NCBI GenBank assembly: GCA_034008185.1
Contig: CM067081.1
Span: 189,207,010-189,271,009 of the forward strand
Reading direction: 5' to 3'
Length of the DNA stretch: 64,000 nucleotides
DNA from: Gorsachius magnificus
Lineage: Eukaryota > Chordata > Aves > Pelecaniformes > Ardeidae
In this document: positions 24,001 through 35,594 of the stretch, in pieces
How the letters are laid out: each line of letters opens with the position of its first letter
Numbering within the stretch: position 1 is the first letter of the stretch
Made by a program: the position numbers and the translations under genes
The notes under the pieces: generated by a model
What the model was told of the DNA's origin: nothing
The model's input: the letters and a program-made list of their open reading frames with translations, nothing else
Databases searched by the model: none

Positions 24001-25920
24001 GCATAATGAACTGCAAAAGCCCTACTGTGTGGGTGCAATAGAGGTCAGCAGAATTAGATTTTCTGTTGATGAAGTTTCACCAGTTTCCTGAATGTAAGTT
24101 GAACTCACTTCAAATAGTAAGGCTCTGTCAGCTGTGGGATTTCATTTTTAGGAAGAACACCCAAGCACACCTGTAACAGTAATACATTCATGTAGTCTTG
24201 CCCTTTTTATTTACTGTCATTTAAATGGATCTATTTATAAAAACTAAACATGGCTACAGTTAACATCAGCCAAGGCCAATCTTTGGTGCATTCCCTTCTA
24301 CTCACAAAGGAAACATCATTAGAAACACTTGTAAGATCAAAACTTAAAGCCTTTGCATTATGTTACAGATATCTCAAGTGGTTTCATGTTGCTCAGAAAG
24401 CTCACAGGGGTGTTGCGTGGATGCTATCCACTTGCTGGATTGCAATGAAGATGCTTGAGTATCTGGCATGTGCCAGTGAAATGGTGCAGAACCTCATTCT
24501 TTCTCGAGTCACCAAGTGCTATTTTTGTCTTCAAAACAGGTAGCTCTTCTGCTTTTTTGCACATCATGGAGATAATTTTTCAAAAGAAAGATCCTTGTCA
24601 GATGCTAATTTCATTATTTCCATTATTATTTTTATCACCCTATGACATTTCAATATCAATTTGAAATGTTTTGTAACCTTGAGACAAGTGACACTGTGTG
24701 TAGCATCTTTCAAAGAATACAAATCAAAAATTAAGTATAGGTATTAATTTTGTAAAAATGACTTGAAATGTTGCTTTAATAGTTTTGGATACATGCTGTT
24801 GTTTTTACCTGACTGCTTTCAGTGGCTGCAATGTTAAAAAGGGAACAAATGCTGAAGACTTTTTTACAAGTCCTTGAAATCTTTGGCAGTCGTGTCAAAT
24901 CAGATTATGTAGCAAAACAATGGACATGTATTGTACTGTATGCTATCTCTGGTACATATGGACATCTAGATATAGTAAAAAAGAATGTATACGTCAGGTC
25001 CATACAGCAAAAGTTTCCTGAACGGGAGAAATGATCTTACAGAAGCATATAGTACTTCCAAATTTCCACTCTGATATGTCTAATTCCATTGTGGACATTC
25101 TATTCCACTGATAGAGAGAAAGATGGGGAAAGACAATTTTGTGTCCCAATCAGGATAGATTATGAAGAATATTAGTATATTGGAGTATAAGGGAGTATTT
25201 GAGTTCAGGATACTCTGACATGAGAAAGTAAGAGGTGTGGTACAAAGCTGGTAGAAAGGTGAAAGCCAGCAACATGTAGAAAAAAGAAATTTATCTCTAA
25301 GAGGAACTGGTTCAGAAACATCATTTACTGTGCCTAGTTAACTTACTAGTGCTTTGAATATCTGAAACATGTGTGATGCACACCATCAAATAGGGGATTT
25401 CTTAAATTACAGTTGTATGCTAATTACTCACTTTAGGCAGTGGTTTTTCTGAAGCAGTAAATGATCCTAGACTTTTTGTCTTAGCAAGAAAAAAATCTTA
25501 CCACTAAAATGTTGGGGACTGTTAGTCACCAGTGCAGGAATTGCCACTTTTCTAAACCTTGAATAGAAATGAATTCAATAAAAAGAGACATAATGACAGA
25601 TTTATAAAAGCAACGTTCCTTTACATAATGGATTTTCTATTCTAATGTTTCTTTACTGTAATCCTTTAAAATTATGCAAAAAATTTATTATTTAAGTGAT
25701 AGTAAAGAATTCATTAAAAGATTAATAGTTCTGGTTTACCAATTCGCTTACCAGGTCACTTAATTATTTAGTTCATTAATTCTGTAAATGTCAGACTTAC
25801 CATGAACTCTAGTGATTTGCATAAGTAAGGTTATAGTTCTACGAGCAATTGTCGTCTAACAACTTCAAACAAGAATTTGGCATTATTTTTACATTTCAAC
25901 TGATAGAAAATGTTTGTGTC

Positions 25921-25942
25921 TACACACACACACGCACGTATA
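25921..25942. repeat. CA-rich microsatellite
   Basis: An ACACACACACAC run followed by interrupted CACGCACGTATATA. Confidence 0.8.
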
Positions 25943-28900
25943 TAAAGATGGGAAAACCAATCTAGCTAATTGATCTATCAGCATTAAGAGTGGCTTGGGG
26001 GTGGGAAGGATATTTTTTTTCCCAATCATCAAGAAGATAGCCTGCAAATTAGACTATATGAGTGGGACTTCTTTTAGGAGCCACATTTCCCATTAAAAAA
26101 AAAATAAAAAATCAGACTTTGAAGGAAATATGAAGCCTTCTAAAGCTACATGTATTTATTTATTAAAAAGTCATACTCATCGGAATAGTGAGATGATGGT
26201 TCATTTCAATTATCAAAAGGATCCTAGTATTGAGGTGACTTTTCAGAGAAAACAAACATTTACACTGTGTTAATGCAATCCCAACACTAGTACTTGCATG
26301 TATAGATTTGTATGTATACACACACATATATATGTGCATAAACATGCCTAGAGGTACAGAAGAAATACTTGTAAGAACATTGGAATTAGTCTAAGTAGCC
26401 ATTAGCTGTTATTTAATCTTCAGTAGTAGCCATCAAGGCAAGGCACTGTACAGTATGGCATGATGAACCTTCCCTTTGCATAGGTGAAGTTTTCCATTCA
26501 CTTGGTAAGCCTGAGTGGAGAACATCAATAGCTGGTCATTATGCACCATGTAAAATAATTTGATGCCCTATGATGCATACAGGCTAAGTAAGGCCATCTT
26601 AAATAATTTTTATTGTGGAATGATTTCTTCCATTACAGATTCTATGCACTGTAAAATAGCATGGGGCTGTAACAGTCACAAGCCAGTGTGTACTCATGTA
26701 TCTTGCTGCAGCGAATGGTTCAATGTGAAAATGAATCCTTTCTGGCATGCTAAACTCACGGCCTTCTGTATTAGTGGCATCTGCTCTGGCATGCGAATCA
26801 GCCTTCCTCTTAGTGGGTGCATGCCATGCAAGTAGAGGTTCCTAGGGGCCAATACATAATCTGTTCAGACCCACTCCCACAGCCCCCATGAGTGGATCCA
26901 TTAAGTACAATTAGTCTTGTAATTAAGAGCCACAGTATTAAGCCCTTCAAGCGTTATTTTTTTTTCTTTTTGACACCACAGAATCAATCTTGTGACAGCT
27001 TCCCTGACATACAATCTTAGATCTTGATAAACAAAGTGCCAGGATTATAGCTAAAATGATGTGAAAGCCAGCAAAGCATGAGGTGCTCTTACACATATTA
27101 GACTCATTCAGATCTGTGGAGTAAATAGGTATAAATAGAGGGAGAATAAGACACAGTTACATATATACAAATGAGGTATAAAGGTGTAAAAATGTGAGCT
27201 TTAGAGACAAGAATGTTTGGGTTTTTTCACCTAAGACATTTGCATGTGTCGGATACTTCCTGCTGGAATAAACTGCATCTTTTGCAGTGCCAGTAATTTT
27301 GGGAGCAGCTGTGTGAGTTTTTGTATGGTCTTGGGAAACGCTCAGTAGTTGTAGTACAAAGAAATGTAGACTGGAAGTCTTGTGGATTAATCAACTACTA
27401 TGCATTTTCCTGGGATCGTCTATCTGTGTTTATGGACAGAGAGATAGGGACTGAGCTGATCTCAGTGAATTTGGGACACAAATGGGCCATAAAACTCCTA
27501 TGTCCTTTAAAAACTTTAATTATGCTAAAATGGGATCCTTAAAGGGAAATAGCTAAACAGAAAAAAAAAAATAATCAGTGTAATATCATCTAATGTGATT
27601 TACCACAGAGCTGGTTCTGAATAGGACCCAGAGTTTATAGACATTCAACAATGTTTGCGGACAAACCAAATGGATCCTCAAAAAATGGCATATGTCCTCT
27701 AATCTGATCCCGTTTTACTTACAGCTAAAAGGTCAGGGTTTTGCCTGTTTGGTGGTGCACAATAGTTACTCAAATATTTTTCCTAGCTTTGAAATCTTTT
27801 GGGGAGAAGAACACAAACCCAACTACACTGAAAAGCATTTAAAAATGTTCAAACATAGTTACTTATAAAATATTGTAGCCAAAATTGTTTTAAATCTGCT
27901 GCCATATTTCACAGTTTAATCAGTGCTTTCACTGCTTACTTGGGCACTTGCTTTCAAAATAAAAAACACCCAACGAAACCAATAGTGTAATAAAGACAAA
28001 CCATTGTGACATTACATTAGGCTTTAAATAGTAGAAATCTGAGGGTTGGATCCAACCTTGTCATGGTATAACAAATAGGAAGATCCTGTACAGAAGGACC
28101 ACAATGGCAGATTGTAAAAATCACCACAAAACCTGCTCCAGTAGGACAGCACTAGTGGTCTTGCTGGAGCTTCTGGTGCTTCGGTTCTTCCTATGTGTTG
28201 TACCTGTGTTAACAAGGATGTTCTTTAAGTAATCATCCGAACAGTATCATACAGCTGGTGAATGGGACTGGGTTTGTTAATGTCTGATTTAAAATTAAAC
28301 CAGCTGCTGTTTCTCAGTTCCTCAATTGTCAGTGAAAAGGCAGGTAGAAAGGCGGGCTGACAGCAACCTCCCCCATTTAGGTGAAACAAGTTAGGTGGGA
28401 TTGTTGCCTTACCCTACCAAAAATACTGGCTGATAATCCCCAGATAAGTGTACTGGTGAGTAGAGTCTCAGTTAAACTTTGTGATTTGTCATTTTTCTAC
28501 ACACTTTGAGCAATGGCATGAATACTGTAAGCAGAATGGCTTAATACAGTGCCAAATCCTCTGCAGCTCCAACTAGTTGCTGTAATGTCTTATGTTTAAT
28601 AAGCATTAATTTTCTGACTTTACAGAGTTTGCACATGCAGAAATCTTCTAAATTTTCCTGACCCCTAGGGCACGTAAGAGCAGCAGCATTGTACTTAAAT
28701 CTGTAACTGTTTGCGGTATGTTGGCTTCAAGCACGGCAAGGGCTGAGGTGATACGGCACGTTCCAGAACAGAAATAGTCCAGATACAGAGTTTGCAAGGC
28801 AGCCTCCTAGCTGCTTGCAGATGCAGCTGGTTTGGGTTGGAGGCTGGAGCTGAAAATGAAGTGTGGCTGGATGCAGCTTCTAAGTATCCGTCCAGAACCC

Positions 28901-31125
28901 CAGCTGATGTATACTGGCTCAGCTCCGCTGAAGTAGTCATGGTAGTTTATGCCAGTTAGGCTCTTGCTCAAGAGCTTTTCTGATGTGCTAACTTGGTGTT
29001 GTTGGCATTTGTCTTTATTGCTCTTCTGATCTAGATAAGATAATCCTAATTTCTTAAAAATGCAACATTAGCCTTCCCGATGCAGGGGCTGTTTGTATGT
29101 GTGACATTATCAATGTAAAAAAAGCTGCCAAAACACAAATGCTGCTTCAGTGTAGGAGAAACCTCATGCAGTCACTTTATTATGTTGAATTATCCAGCTG
29201 TGTTGCAAAAAATAGTAGTGTTTAGATGAAGTGAACTGTCATTTGTAGGGTGTATTTTGAAATATGGTGTATTTTGAAGGTGATGGACATCAATGTTCCA
29301 TCAGATTTGTATTACTGAAAAATTTAGGGGTTTCCTAAGGACTGTTAATAGCCAATGAGTATATATGCTTCACTACCTACTGGTCAGTAGATTATTATGG
29401 AAATATGCTTCCATCTATTTTGGGAATATAGATCAAGTCAAACCCCTGTCTCCTATGTTACTGTGATCAGTATTAGGTGTTTCTGATGAACAACTTACTC
29501 AGGCTTCATGATTCTAATAGTGCTTTGAAATGTGAAGATTTAATAATGCTTGTGAATTATGCAGCACACAAACTTCAATGTTATAAATTAAAAATTGACA
29601 CCATTTACAATTTTGTAAATGTCTATAGGCTAACAGTTTACCTTTTGTTCTATATTGTGTAAAACATGTATCTCCTCAACCTGTATTTCAGGTTGTTGGT
29701 ATAAAAGGATTTAAATTTTCTTTTACTATGAAAGGTGAAACTTGAAGCAAAAATGTTTGTTCTGAAGAACTGGAAATATCTGACATATTCAATTCTATTT
29801 GGAATGATAGAGATACAGCACTACAAAATAATCATAGGATTAGTATTCAGCCCGTGACTATTCAGACTATTGCTCAGATAAAATGACAAAAACAAATGTG
29901 AAAGTTCTATGAAAAAACATCCAGGGCTGTGAAAGTCTAAGTGCAGGGGACATATTCTGTAGTATCTATTCCCCATCTCTCTACGGTTTAATCAAATACC
30001 ATGTTAATAACTCTGATACTGTAAGACCTTTTACTAGCTTGCTCTGATGTTTTTCTGTCAAGGGCTAACTAATAGTTTTAGCTCTCCAAAGAACAACATA
30101 ACAAAGATAAGGCAAATGCCAGGAAATGTATTCATTAAATAGCCAAGAGAATGCCAAGGACAAGCTCACTGTATTATGTGTTAGGAGAACATCAATATTT
30201 GAGAAAAGGAAGATGCTGCTTTGGTATAACATATTTGTGAAACCTGGAATAAGCATGTTTTAAGCAAGGCTTCTCTTTAATTATTGTCTGAGTTTCACAT
30301 AAAGTCTGCTTCATCAACTGGATAAATATTTGACTGCTGTTCAGTAAATTGCATTAGTTTACTTTAACTGTATGCTCAGCCTTATTCAGGCATCCTACAT
30401 TAGGCAATGTAGTGTGTAATGCATCTCTGCAGGTGACCAGAGCTATTCTCTGTATGAGGTAAATTAAAACTCATATTTTAAAAATTAAACATTCTTGCAC
30501 TTCATGATTTCAATATTTAATTATAACCTATGTCAGGGCCTAATCTCTGACTGAGTCAGGCATGAAATTAATCAAAAACGAGGCAAAAGCTTAGCAGTTC
30601 TACTGCATTGTAAAAATAATTTTTTCAGCAATTCTGTGATTCTTACAGAAGTTTTATGAGAAAGATGCTGGAGAGCATATAGTTAGGGAACAGTTAAAAG
30701 GTTAGTAAGTAGCCAAAATAATGATGATTTTTGTTAGTTGCCTTGAAAAAACCCAGCAGAACAGTTTACTCCTGAGATGTGAGTGCACTGGGGATGTTGT
30801 AACATTACAGACGTGATCAGACAAGGAAAGAAATCTTGACTCTTTCTAAATCTATTTCAGGAAGAAAACCCACTACATTAACAAAACACAGTTTTGACAT
30901 TCTCATGGAGTCTGCATCAGGCTACTAATATAGGAGTAGATTATTTTATGTGAAGTAAAATATACTGCAGCTATAGAGAGTGCAACTACATTTTACTTCA
31001 CAAAGTCCTTGTGCAAATTAATTTGCTGTAAATGAGCTATTTGTAGTTATATTTTTTTGACTGATGGAAAAAGCTGGTGCAGAGCAGTGAGTTTCTTTTT
31101 CACTGTGCATAATAACCTTATCTTT

Positions 31126-31136
31126 CCCCCCCCCCC
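31126..31136. repeat. Poly(C) run
   Basis: Eleven consecutive C, preceded by T-rich sequence. Confidence 0.9.
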
Positions 31137-34100
31137 TTTTAATCTGCTTTAAACTTGGCAAGTTCAGCGCCAAACTTTGTAGCTGAGAAAGGAAATGGTG
31201 AGGTGCTGAAAAAGGCTGAAAATAATTGAAATTTCACAAAGTTCAGGCTTTTCCTGCAAAGTCACGAGATTGTTCTTCAGTCTTACATGAAAAACATAGG
31301 TTCAGTTGGGTTGGGTTTGTTTGGATGAATTTGTGTATTTTTTGTGGCCTCAGCACTTCCTGAAGCGAATCATCCATAAAAACAGGAAGTGCAGATGTGG
31401 CCAACAATAGTGGAAAAATTCCCAAACCGGCTCCTAAAAGCTGACTGAACTACTTTGGGCATAACAATATGAAGTATATAAATATGTTTGAACACACAGC
31501 GTAAACAGTAACTTTCTCCTATCCCGGCACAAAGCTGACTGGCTTCTGAAGGCAGCCGGGTAGCAGGACCAGCAATTATTTTGTTTAGCTCAGCTCTATA
31601 TTCTGCTAAGGTACAGGTTGCCTTTGTGGTTTCAGGCTAATCATGTGTAACCTCCTTAGTCTTACCTGTTGTAAAACAGTTCGCATTGCTACTCATTTGT
31701 CTGAGAATTAGGAAGGTGTTCGACATATGAAAAAATTCTTATTATGGCTGGAAGAAAAATGTGGAAGGTGGTAGCTGAGCATGAACTTAACTGCTGGTGT
31801 GTTTATTTGGGAGAAGAAGCCATTCTAGCAGGCACAGATCTTGAAGTGCTGCATTTTAAAAAGAAAAAAAAAAAAATTTGCAGAGTTTATTCACATGAGT
31901 CTGCTGCCTAAGGTGGCCAAGAGCAAGTCTAGCCCTTGGAGATAGTTTGAGAACCACCAGCTTACACCCACTTTGTTGTTTTGTTAAGGTTATCCCTTAG
32001 CCCTGGAATCACACTGGATCTCATCACTGAGACTATTTTAGTATTAAAGTACCTTGTCTAGTTGCAACTAGAAAACTAGTTGCTTCACCTAGCCAAGCTG
32101 GTGTTCTCAGGGAAAGCCTCTTGCTCCCCAGACACACATGGTACGAGATAGCTGGTGTTGGTCTTCTGCCACTATCATGGCTTTAAATGCAGGTGAGATT
32201 ACTGCTTTCATTCCCCCCAAAATAAAGTCTGTAAATACAGACTAAATAATTCCCCCCTGTATTTAAAACCCAGTCCTTGGGAAGCAAAATCCTGTGAGGG
32301 CTGTGATGACTTACCAGGCCTAACTTTGCCTTGTTGCCTGGGCTTAACTGAACCATGCCACCTAAACAGGATTTGCAGTCATTAATGTACAATCTGGTGA
32401 ATCTACCAATTATTTTAATGCCACATACTCATACTTTATAAGTAATTTAACTTTATGATAGCATTTCAAAAATATACAGAAATACTGCATGAAAAACAAG
32501 CTATGTGATCTAATGCACTGGCAAAATAAATTATTACAAAGTATATTTGTTTTTAATAACGTTGGACAGCTTCCATTATGTGACATGAATATTACATTTA
32601 GCTGAATCTGTTAAGAAAGGTTTAGCAGACTTTCTGAATATATTTTTTTAGTAGACTGGAATACAGTCTAGAAATTCAGAAGCTTGTTTTTCTGTTGATT
32701 TAAGAACATTTTGGTCACGTTAATATACTTTTCTGATTTCCTTCAGGATTTTGGGGTTCTTTGAGATCTGGAGTTTCTGTTGTACTTTTGGTTACAGGAT
32801 GAAATCTGGTTCTTTATAGGTTTCTAACGTGTAGTGAATGCAAATGATTTAAAGCAGTTTGTTGGGATTATATTAGCCAGTGTAACTGTTGCTGTCACTC
32901 GAGTCTCCCCAGGTTTTCCTCAGAGATGCCTCAGCTGGTAATCAAGCAGATGCCACACAAACTCTTCAGAATCAGAAGCACACATCTCATGCATGCTGGT
33001 CCCTTTCCCATGTGGCAGAGAAAGATTTAGACTCAGGTCTCATCTCAGAGAGAAGATATTTCTCCAGTAAAAATATCACCTTAGAACAGGGCCAACTTTT
33101 AAGTGAACTCAAATAGTTTATTCTTTTTTAAATAATGAATGTTATCCTTTGTCTTTAACTTTTTTAGCGTTGAAGAGTTATTGCAGAGTATGTGTGGTTG
33201 CATTTTGTGAGCCTTACACAATTACATTTGCTAAAACTTATTTTAACTTTTTTCTGATGATGAATTATATCAATATATATACTGAGCTCTGAATGATAGC
33301 CACTTTGCTTATAAAACAAGATCTATAACAACAAGGATATTGTTATACATATAGTTATTTTTGTGTGGTAGAAGGAGATAGATGAAAAGGTAACCACTCT
33401 CTTTTTCATGCCATTCAAAAAGCTTAACAGCCTAAGGGTTATTTGGTGTAACACCCTATTTACTGGGAAACTTCAATAATTTCCCAGTATTTTCACTTCT
33501 AATAATGGCGTAAAACAATTACACTTTTAGGAGTTCTATAGCCCTTACTGCTCTAGAGGTTTTCTAAATATTTTCATTATCTGATAGAAAATGGCTTTCT
33601 GCTCAGTATACCATACAAATCTGACCATGAAGTTACTTACTAGGGTAAGTGAAAGGTGTTGGTCTGTGCTTTTATTGCCCTATTTATGGAGTGATTGCTA
33701 AACCCAACAGTACCTTATAACCTCATGAATAAATCATGGAATCAGTCACTGTATTTATAAAAATGTCTGATACTTCTTTCCAGTTTCCAGCATTTGAACA
33801 TCTTTGGGTGACTGAAATATATAATTACTAAATGGTGGGCAAATAAAGTTATCAGGCTGGCTTTTGTAGCTCAAAATTCTTGCAAGCAAGGGCTCCTCTG
33901 AATTAAGGAACTCTGAATGTCAAAGCTAATTCATATGTGTTTACACATACATACACACACATGTTTATATTTTGTGCCTGGCTGGCTAGGAAGGAGTTTA
34001 TGGTTCTTTTCAAATGCAGAGACAGCCTTGCACTGAGAGGCAAAAATTTCACCTTTGAAGCTGTGTCACTGTGCTGTGCCTCCTACCCAACCCTCACCTT

Positions 34101-34479
34101 CCTGCACAGTCTTTTGGACTGGAGGGCATGAAGCTGATACGCATGAGCAGAGCAGGCAGCTCCTTAGGCAGACTGTTGGAGCAGGAAAACAGTTCCGCCA
34201 CACAGCAATGACAGCACCGCTGACTGCACATCTGGTGTGCAGGTTCTTTAAGCCTTCCATAAAGAAGAAAAGACAGGTCGTTGTCATAGGGTACTCCCTT
34301 CTGATGGGAACAGAAGGCCCAATATGCAGACCGGACCCATTTCATAGAGACGTCTGCTGCTTACCTAGGGTCTGGGTTAAAGATATGGAAAAAAACCTTC
34401 CAACTCTGGCAAGGCCCATGGATTATTATCCATTATTGATTTTCCAAGTAGGCAGTGATGAAATCTCAACAAGAGGTCT

Positions 34480-34484
34480 GAGGG
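34480..34484. repeat. Target-site duplication, left copy (GAGGG)
   Basis: GAGGG directly abuts the left end of the solo LTR and is repeated exactly at 35077-35081. Five bases fits several retroviral integrase families. It lies within CR1 ORF1, proving the LTR arrived after the LINE. Confidence 0.9.
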
Positions 34485-34617
34485 TGTCGTGGTTTAACCC
34501 GGCTGGCAACTAAGCACCAAGCAGCTGCTCGCTCACTCCCCCCCCTCCCTCAGTGGGATAGGGGAGAGAACTGGAAAGAAAATAAAAGGTTAGAGCCGAG
34601 GGCTGAGATAAAGACAG

Positions 34618-34623
34618 TTTAAT
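34618..34623 (-). promoter_or_regulatory. LTR polyadenylation-type signal (ATTAAA)
   Basis: ATTAAA on the LTR's coding strand, about 210 bp downstream of the TATA-like box and about 130 bp before the LTR 3' end. This is a sensible place for the R region. Function not shown. Confidence 0.35.
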
Positions 34624-34742
34624 AAGAGAAAATAATAATAATAGTAATAATGAGAATGATAACAGAATATACAGAATATACAAAACGAATGATGCACAAT
34701 GCAATTGCTCACCACCCGCCGACCAATGCCCAGCCCGTCCCG

Positions 34743-34778
34743 AGCCACGAGCAGTCCCCAAGCCGCGAGCAGTCCCCC
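34743..34778. repeat. 18-bp tandem duplication in the LTR
   Basis: Two adjacent units, 34743-34760 and 34761-34778, both of the form AGCCRCGAGCAGTCCCC plus one base, differing at two positions. Immediately followed by (CGAC)4 at 34781-34796. Confidence 0.85.
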
Positions 34779-34780
34779 CG

Positions 34781-34796
34781 CGACCGACCGACCGAC
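34781..34796. repeat. (CGAC)4 tetranucleotide repeat
   Basis: Four perfect CGAC units, unusually CpG-dense for this AT-rich window, inside the GC-rich U3 part of the LTR. Survival of the CpGs suggests a fairly young insertion. Confidence 0.85.
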
Positions 34797-34799
34797 TAA

Positions 34800-34816
34800 C
34801 CCACCCCCCCCGCCCC
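34800..34816 (-). other. G-quadruplex motif in the LTR
   Basis: C3-A-C8-G-C4 on the plus strand gives GGGG-C-G8-T-GGG on the minus strand; the eight-G run can be split to supply four G-tracts. It sits just upstream of the TATA-like box in LTR orientation. Confidence 0.5.
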
Positions 34817-34827
34817 GAGCATGACGT

Positions 34828-34833
34828 TATATG
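34828..34833 (-). promoter_or_regulatory. TATA-like box of the solo LTR
   Basis: ATATAA on the minus strand, in the context CCATATAACGTCAT, with an overlapping CRE-like ACGTCA. It lies about 240 bp from the LTR start, a plausible U3 promoter position. If active it would transcribe leftward. Activity is not shown. Confidence 0.4.
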
Positions 34834-35076
34834 GTATGGAATAGCTCTTTGGACAGTTTGGGTCCTAGCTGTCCTAGCTGTGCTGTACTCCCAGCTTGTT
34901 ATGCACCTGGCCGAGCAGGAGAAGCTCAAAAAGTCCTTGAGTAGTCTGAGCACTACTTGGCAACAACTAAAAACATCAGTGTGTCATCAACATTCTTCTG
35001 GCACTAAATCCAAAAACACAGCACTATGCTAGCTACGATGAAGAAAATTAACTCTGTCCCAGCCGAAACCAGGACA

Positions 35077-35081
35077 GAGGG
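35077..35081. repeat. Target-site duplication, right copy (GAGGG)
   Basis: Exact repeat of 34480-34484, directly after the LTR's right end. CR1 ORF1 sequence resumes here. Confidence 0.9.
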
Positions 35082-35594
35082 AAATTAAGAAGGACTTCAG
35101 GGCCTTGAGACAAATGATGAAGGGATCAGGTGCACAAGTAGTGCTCTCCTCTATCATTCCTGTTACAGGGAACCATGAGGCTGAAGGAACAGGGAGAGCC
35201 AGAAAATGAATATCTGGCTCTGAGCCTGGTGTGAGGAGGAGAATTTTGGGGGTTTTGACCATGGGTTGGCCTGCACAACACCAGATCTGCTGGCAAATGA
35301 TGGGGTACACCTGTCTCCAGGGGGCAAAAGGATGCTCACAAACAAGTTAGCAGGGCTCATTGGAAGAGCTTTAAACTAGATTTTAAGGGGGAGGGTGATG
35401 GAACTAGGCTTGCTAGAAATAAGCCTGAGGATGGCATGCCAATGTTTGAGGGACGGTGCACTAGTGAGGTCCTCTGTCACCTCAGAGGAAGTGCCAGATA
35501 GTAATCCAACTGGCAGCAAATATGCAAAGATTATTGATGGGTTATAACAACTGCGATTAGTCACTTAGGAATTAAGACTTCTCCCCTCAGAAGA

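Larger units (their letters stand above)
24001..34129. other. Non-coding DNA (gene desert)
   Basis: No gene supported; frames stay below 100 codons. Simple sequence includes CA-type tracts at 25921-25942, 26311-26340 and 33942-33962, and C11 at 31126-31136. No transposable element could be recognised, although very old ones would be missed by eye. Confidence 0.6.
34485..35076 (-). mobile_element. Solo LTR of an avian endogenous retrovirus (592 bp), nested in CR1
   Basis: Read on the minus strand it begins TGTCCTGGTTTCGGCTGGG at 35076 and ends GGTTAAACCACGACA at 34485, with TG...CA termini. I recognise this as a common LTR of neoavian genomes. It is flanked by a perfect 5-bp duplication (GAGGG). 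Internal landmarks on the minus strand are a TATA-like ATATAA (34828-34833), an ATTAAA polyadenylation-type signal (34618-34623), a GC-rich U3 portion with two 18-bp repeats and (CGAC)4, and an AT-rich ATT-repeat portion. No internal proviral sequence adjoins, so it is solo. The 147-codon frame inside it (34510-34953) is a shadow. Confidence 0.93.
34240..35379 (+). pseudogene. CR1 ORF1 relic (esterase-like domain), split by an LTR
   Basis: CR1 ORF1 encodes a nucleic-acid-binding protein with an SGNH-esterase-like domain. The left part (34240-34479) still reads in one frame, with a nucleophile-block-like VVVIGYSLL where the family has Gly-Asp-Ser: the Asp is replaced by Tyr here. It continues through a Cys-Arg-Pro-Asp-Pro stretch and a Tyr-Tyr-Pro-Leu segment. 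The right part (35082-35379) carries the C-terminal half, including an Asp-Gly-Val-His-Leu-Ser stretch at about 35300 that supplies the catalytic His of the fold, and the stop TAG at 35377-35379. Frame changes and stops occur within the right part as well. The LTR falls between the halves. Not functional. Confidence 0.85.

Noticed and set aside
34510..34953. A 147-codon minus-strand frame with a hydrophobic stretch.
   Set aside because: Inside the nested solo LTR; the hydrophobic part is a translation of its ATT-repeat tract.
4759..35076. The two LTRs as 5' and 3' ends of one large provirus.
   Set aside because: They differ in sequence, length and termini, belong to different families, and 28.6 kb of ordinary DNA lies between. 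The second has its own exact target duplication.
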